Shown here: positions 62,064-64,000 of the stretch, piece by piece | How the letters are laid out: every line of letters starts with the position of its first letter | How positions within the stretch are numbered: the first letter of the stretch is position 1 | Source: Pseudomonas sp. PDM05 | Lineage (GTDB): Bacteria; Pseudomonadota; Gammaproteobacteria; Pseudomonadales; Pseudomonadaceae | Direction of reading: 5' to 3' | Assembly (NCBI RefSeq): GCF_014851685.1 | Contig: NZ_JACVAC010000001.1 | Span: forward strand, 62,001 to 126,000 | Length of the DNA: 64,000 nt | The notes under the pieces: model-generated | Told to the model about the DNA's origin: nothing | The model's input: only the letters and a program-made list of their open reading frames with translations | The model's database searches: none | Made by a program: the position numbers and the translations under genes

Positions 62064-63968
62064 TCAGTAACCGAAGCAGAAAAAGAAATAGACGTTGGCT
62101 GCCGCCGAAGAGTCGGCCGAGTAGTGCGGCCGGTTAGTGATTGAAATTGAACTCAACGTGGTTCCGACGGTGGCTGAATTGTTCCCCGTGCCGACTCGAA
62201 ACGCACCTGGCAATACCGCCGAGGCAGGGAAAGCGATCGGATAGTTAAACGACACGATCGAGCCACTGGGGATTGAGGTCGTCATCCCCCACTGGATGAT
62301 AAACCCCCCCATCCACGTTGGTAGAACAATGGCGCCATTGGTGCCTTTGATAAGCTGAAAGCCAAAGCGCATCTTCTTTGCCGTAACGGCCTTTGCATCA
62401 TCGGCTCCCGCATTGACCTCGTCCTGGGTGGCAAGCTGCACAACGCCCAATACGCCTTCTTGCGCGGCCTGCCACAACGCCGTCAAACGCGCGGCTAATG
62501 TCGCCGGTGTGACGATCGTTGTAGTCTCCGTTCCAGTGTTTACAGCTGACTGAGCCGCGATTCGGGCAATGCCGGCGACAGACGCCGTAGCCTGCACAAC
62601 CTTTGCAGCGATGGCCTGCCAGACGCGCAAGGCCGTCATCGGCTTGGTTGTATCCGAACCTTGCTCAGCCTCAGTCTGGCTCGCAGAGATAATTCCATAG
62701 CCAGATAGAGTAGTGGGCGCGCCCGTCAGCGCAGAAAATGGCACAGAGTACAAACCCGCACCATTGCCGGTGATGGTGCCACCGATTTCGACCGCGCCGT
62801 CCGACTTAATGCGAATGCCCGGCCCAGTGAACCAAGGGTCAGTTCCAAGCCCAATATATGCAACCTTGAAGGCCCCATCCGCACCGCCGTAAAACCCTAC
62901 CCCCCCCTTAGCCGAAGAGGACGTTCCAGCGAACAGACCGACGGCCCAAGAGGCAGTGCTTCCAGGCGCGGCATAGAGCCTGCTGTTCTCCGTCATCTGA
63001 ACATTGCCGTACAGAACGCCGCCAGTGTTTGGTAGCGCGTCGGTGATCCCGTGGCCGGCCAGCGTTGTCGGGTTTGTACCTGCGATTACGCGGCCGTACT
63101 TGTCGACGGTAAGTTTGTTGTAGGAGCCAGCAACAACCCCGGTGCGACCCGCCGCCATGTCAAAGGACAGCGGGGTCGTACCAAGAACAATAGGCGCGTC
63201 AGTCACCAACTGCCAAACGCTGTCGCCGTTGACGGTGCCTGTTTCAACGCTCACGAACAGGCCAGGCGTTACCTCGATACTGGTGTCTGCGTCCAGGGCG
63301 CGCTTCCACACGCCCGCTGCGGGAACCACATACAGGCCGTTGTCCTTGGCCTGGGTCTGATTCTTTACCAACACTCGCGAGCCGGCGGACAGCAACACTC
63401 CGTCAATTGTCTGTAGGCCGCTCAGCACAATGTTTTCCGTGGTCGCGACCAGTACCGAATGTTTGAAGTCCAGCTTTGCCAGTGCCTCGATAACAGAGGT
63501 ATCAACATACTCACGGGTTGCCAGCACGACGCTGGGGTCGATTTTCAGCTCAATGTTGGCCGAGCTGCTGACGATCAAGTTGATCCGGATTATTTGGGTC
63601 CGGCCTGAGCCTTGGGCAAGCAGCGATTTGTACGTTGGTGCACAGTTGGCGACCGCGACCATGTCGCCGTCCGCGTCATACAGCGCAAGCTCCCGCACCC
63701 ACCAACCGCCTACGCTCTCGGGGATGATCTGCTCGGCGATGATCACATTAGCGTTGGCCGGATCTACCTTCACCTGGTTCAACGGTGCACGTCGGCGCTC
63801 ATTGATCAGTTTGGTTTGTGTGCGACTGGGGATAGGGTCGGTGCCGTTGGCATCACCCACGGCCATCTGGGCCAAGATCAAGGACGTACCGAGGGCTGTA
63901 GCGTTCGCCAACTTGGCTTCGCCGATGGCAGTGAGGATCGCGAAGAACTGCGTGTTTTGGTCAGTCAT
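62064..63968 (-). CDS. tail fibre protein (receptor-binding)
   Basis: A 634-residue fibre. The N-terminal about 150 residues form the baseplate-attachment domain (tail-collar DUF3751 type: QFFAILTAIGEAKLANATAL, VGGWWVRELALYDADGDMVA). The middle is a repetitive shaft and the C-terminus (WMGGFIIQWGMTTSIPSGS, IAFPASAVLPGAF) is a gp53-like fibre tip. The tip determines which cells are recognised. The ATG overlaps the upstream gene stop as ATGA. Confidence 0.88.
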   Translation of the reverse strand: MTDQNTQFFAILTAIGEAKLANATALGTSLILAQMAVGDANGTDPIPSRTQTKLINERRRAPLNQVKVDPANANVIIAEQIIPESVGGWWVRELALYDADGDMVAVANCAPTYKSLLAQGSGRTQIIRINLIVSSSANIELKIDPSVVLATREYVDTSVIEALAKLDFKHSVLVATTENIVLSGLQTIDGVLLSAGSRVLVKNQTQAKDNGLYVVPAAGVWKRALDADTSIEVTPGLFVSVETGTVNGDSVWQLVTDAPIVLGTTPLSFDMAAGRTGVVAGSYNKLTVDKYGRVIAGTNPTTLAGHGITDALPNTGGVLYGNVQMTENSRLYAAPGSTASWAVGLFAGTSSSAKGGVGFYGGADGAFKVAYIGLGTDPWFTGPGIRIKSDGAVEIGGTITGNGAGLYSVPFSALTGAPTTLSGYGIISASQTEAEQGSDTTKPMTALRVWQAIAAKVVQATASVAGIARIAAQSAVNTGTETTTIVTPATLAARLTALWQAAQEGVLGVVQLATQDEVNAGADDAKAVTAKKMRFGFQLIKGTNGAIVLPTWMGGFIIQWGMTTSIPSGSIVSFNYPIAFPASAVLPGAFRVGTGNNSATVGTTLSSISITNRPHYSADSSAAANVYFFFCFGY

Positions 63969-64000
63969 GAGTAGATGTCCATCGTGTCGATATGGTGTTC
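63965..64000 (-). CDS. end of upstream tail gene, probably gpI-like (partial)
   Basis: Only the last 11 codons and stop are visible (EHHIDTMDIYS). The stop TGA overlaps the fibre ATG. In P2-like and R-pyocin clusters the gene before the fibre is gpI, so that identity is inferred from order. Confidence 0.5.
   Translation of the reverse strand, partial: EHHIDTMDIYS

Overview
The window looks like chromosome of a fluorescens-group Pseudomonas. It carries REP/REPIN palindromes typical of that group, a rulAB-type DNA polymerase V pair under a LexA box, FecI/FecR signalling genes, and a contractile-tail gene cluster in R-type pyocin order. Genus is inferred from gene content and codon style; no rRNA or intact tRNA gene is present to confirm it.

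Layout. 1-7.6 kb: a reverse-strand six-gene carbohydrate/polyol ABC importer resembling the rhizobial glycerol system GlpSTPQUV, driven by a recognisable sigma-54 promoter and a divergent AcoR-like enhancer-binding protein. 7.6-12.4 kb: FecR, FecI and a TonB-dependent receptor, with a 163-bp-period REP tandem array (about 1.1 kb) between sigma factor and receptor. 12.6-21.2 kb: mixed single genes (YddG-type exporter, lipoproteins, ABM monooxygenase, a shortened P-loop kinase, two GNAT acetyltransferases) and a nitrilase-family hydrolase paired with an internally duplicated membrane protein. 21.6-31.4 kb: a MalT/LuxR-type regulator followed by HyuA, HyuB, an outer-membrane channel, an Asp/Glu/hydantoin racemase and an MFS importer, together a plausible catabolic operon for a hydantoin-like compound.

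31.5-33.5 kb: a pepsin-type (A1) aspartic protease fused to two avidin-like domains, the most unusual protein here. 33.6-36.8 kb: a two-component system divergent from a GlcG-like protein and a periplasmic transthyretin-like HIUase, with a CusR/HprR-type box between them. 36.8-39.5 kb: a P450 divergent from an ArsR-type regulator, then a secreted orphan. 39.8-44.4 kb: an AT-richer accessory segment that begins at the 3' two-thirds of a tRNA-Ser gene (a probable attachment-site scar) and holds a MITE-like element, a SIR2-STAND defence-type gene and small orphans. 44.5-48.1 kb: LysR regulator, old-yellow-enzyme reductase, pirin and isochorismatase-like hydrolase.

48.2-51.9 kb: an SOS block (UmuC, UmuD, SRAP/YedK, a small protein, Dam-type methylase) with two LexA boxes. 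52-53.2 kb: an AT-rich membrane acyltransferase. 53.3-64 kb: reverse-strand lysis and tail genes (Rz/Rz1, GH19 endolysin, D, X, U, tape measure, E, tube, sheath, fibre chaperone, fibre, end of I). The gene order matches R-type tailocins and P2-like tail modules; no head, portal, terminase or integrase gene is visible. The window cuts the substrate-binding gene at its left edge and the gpI-like gene at its right edge.
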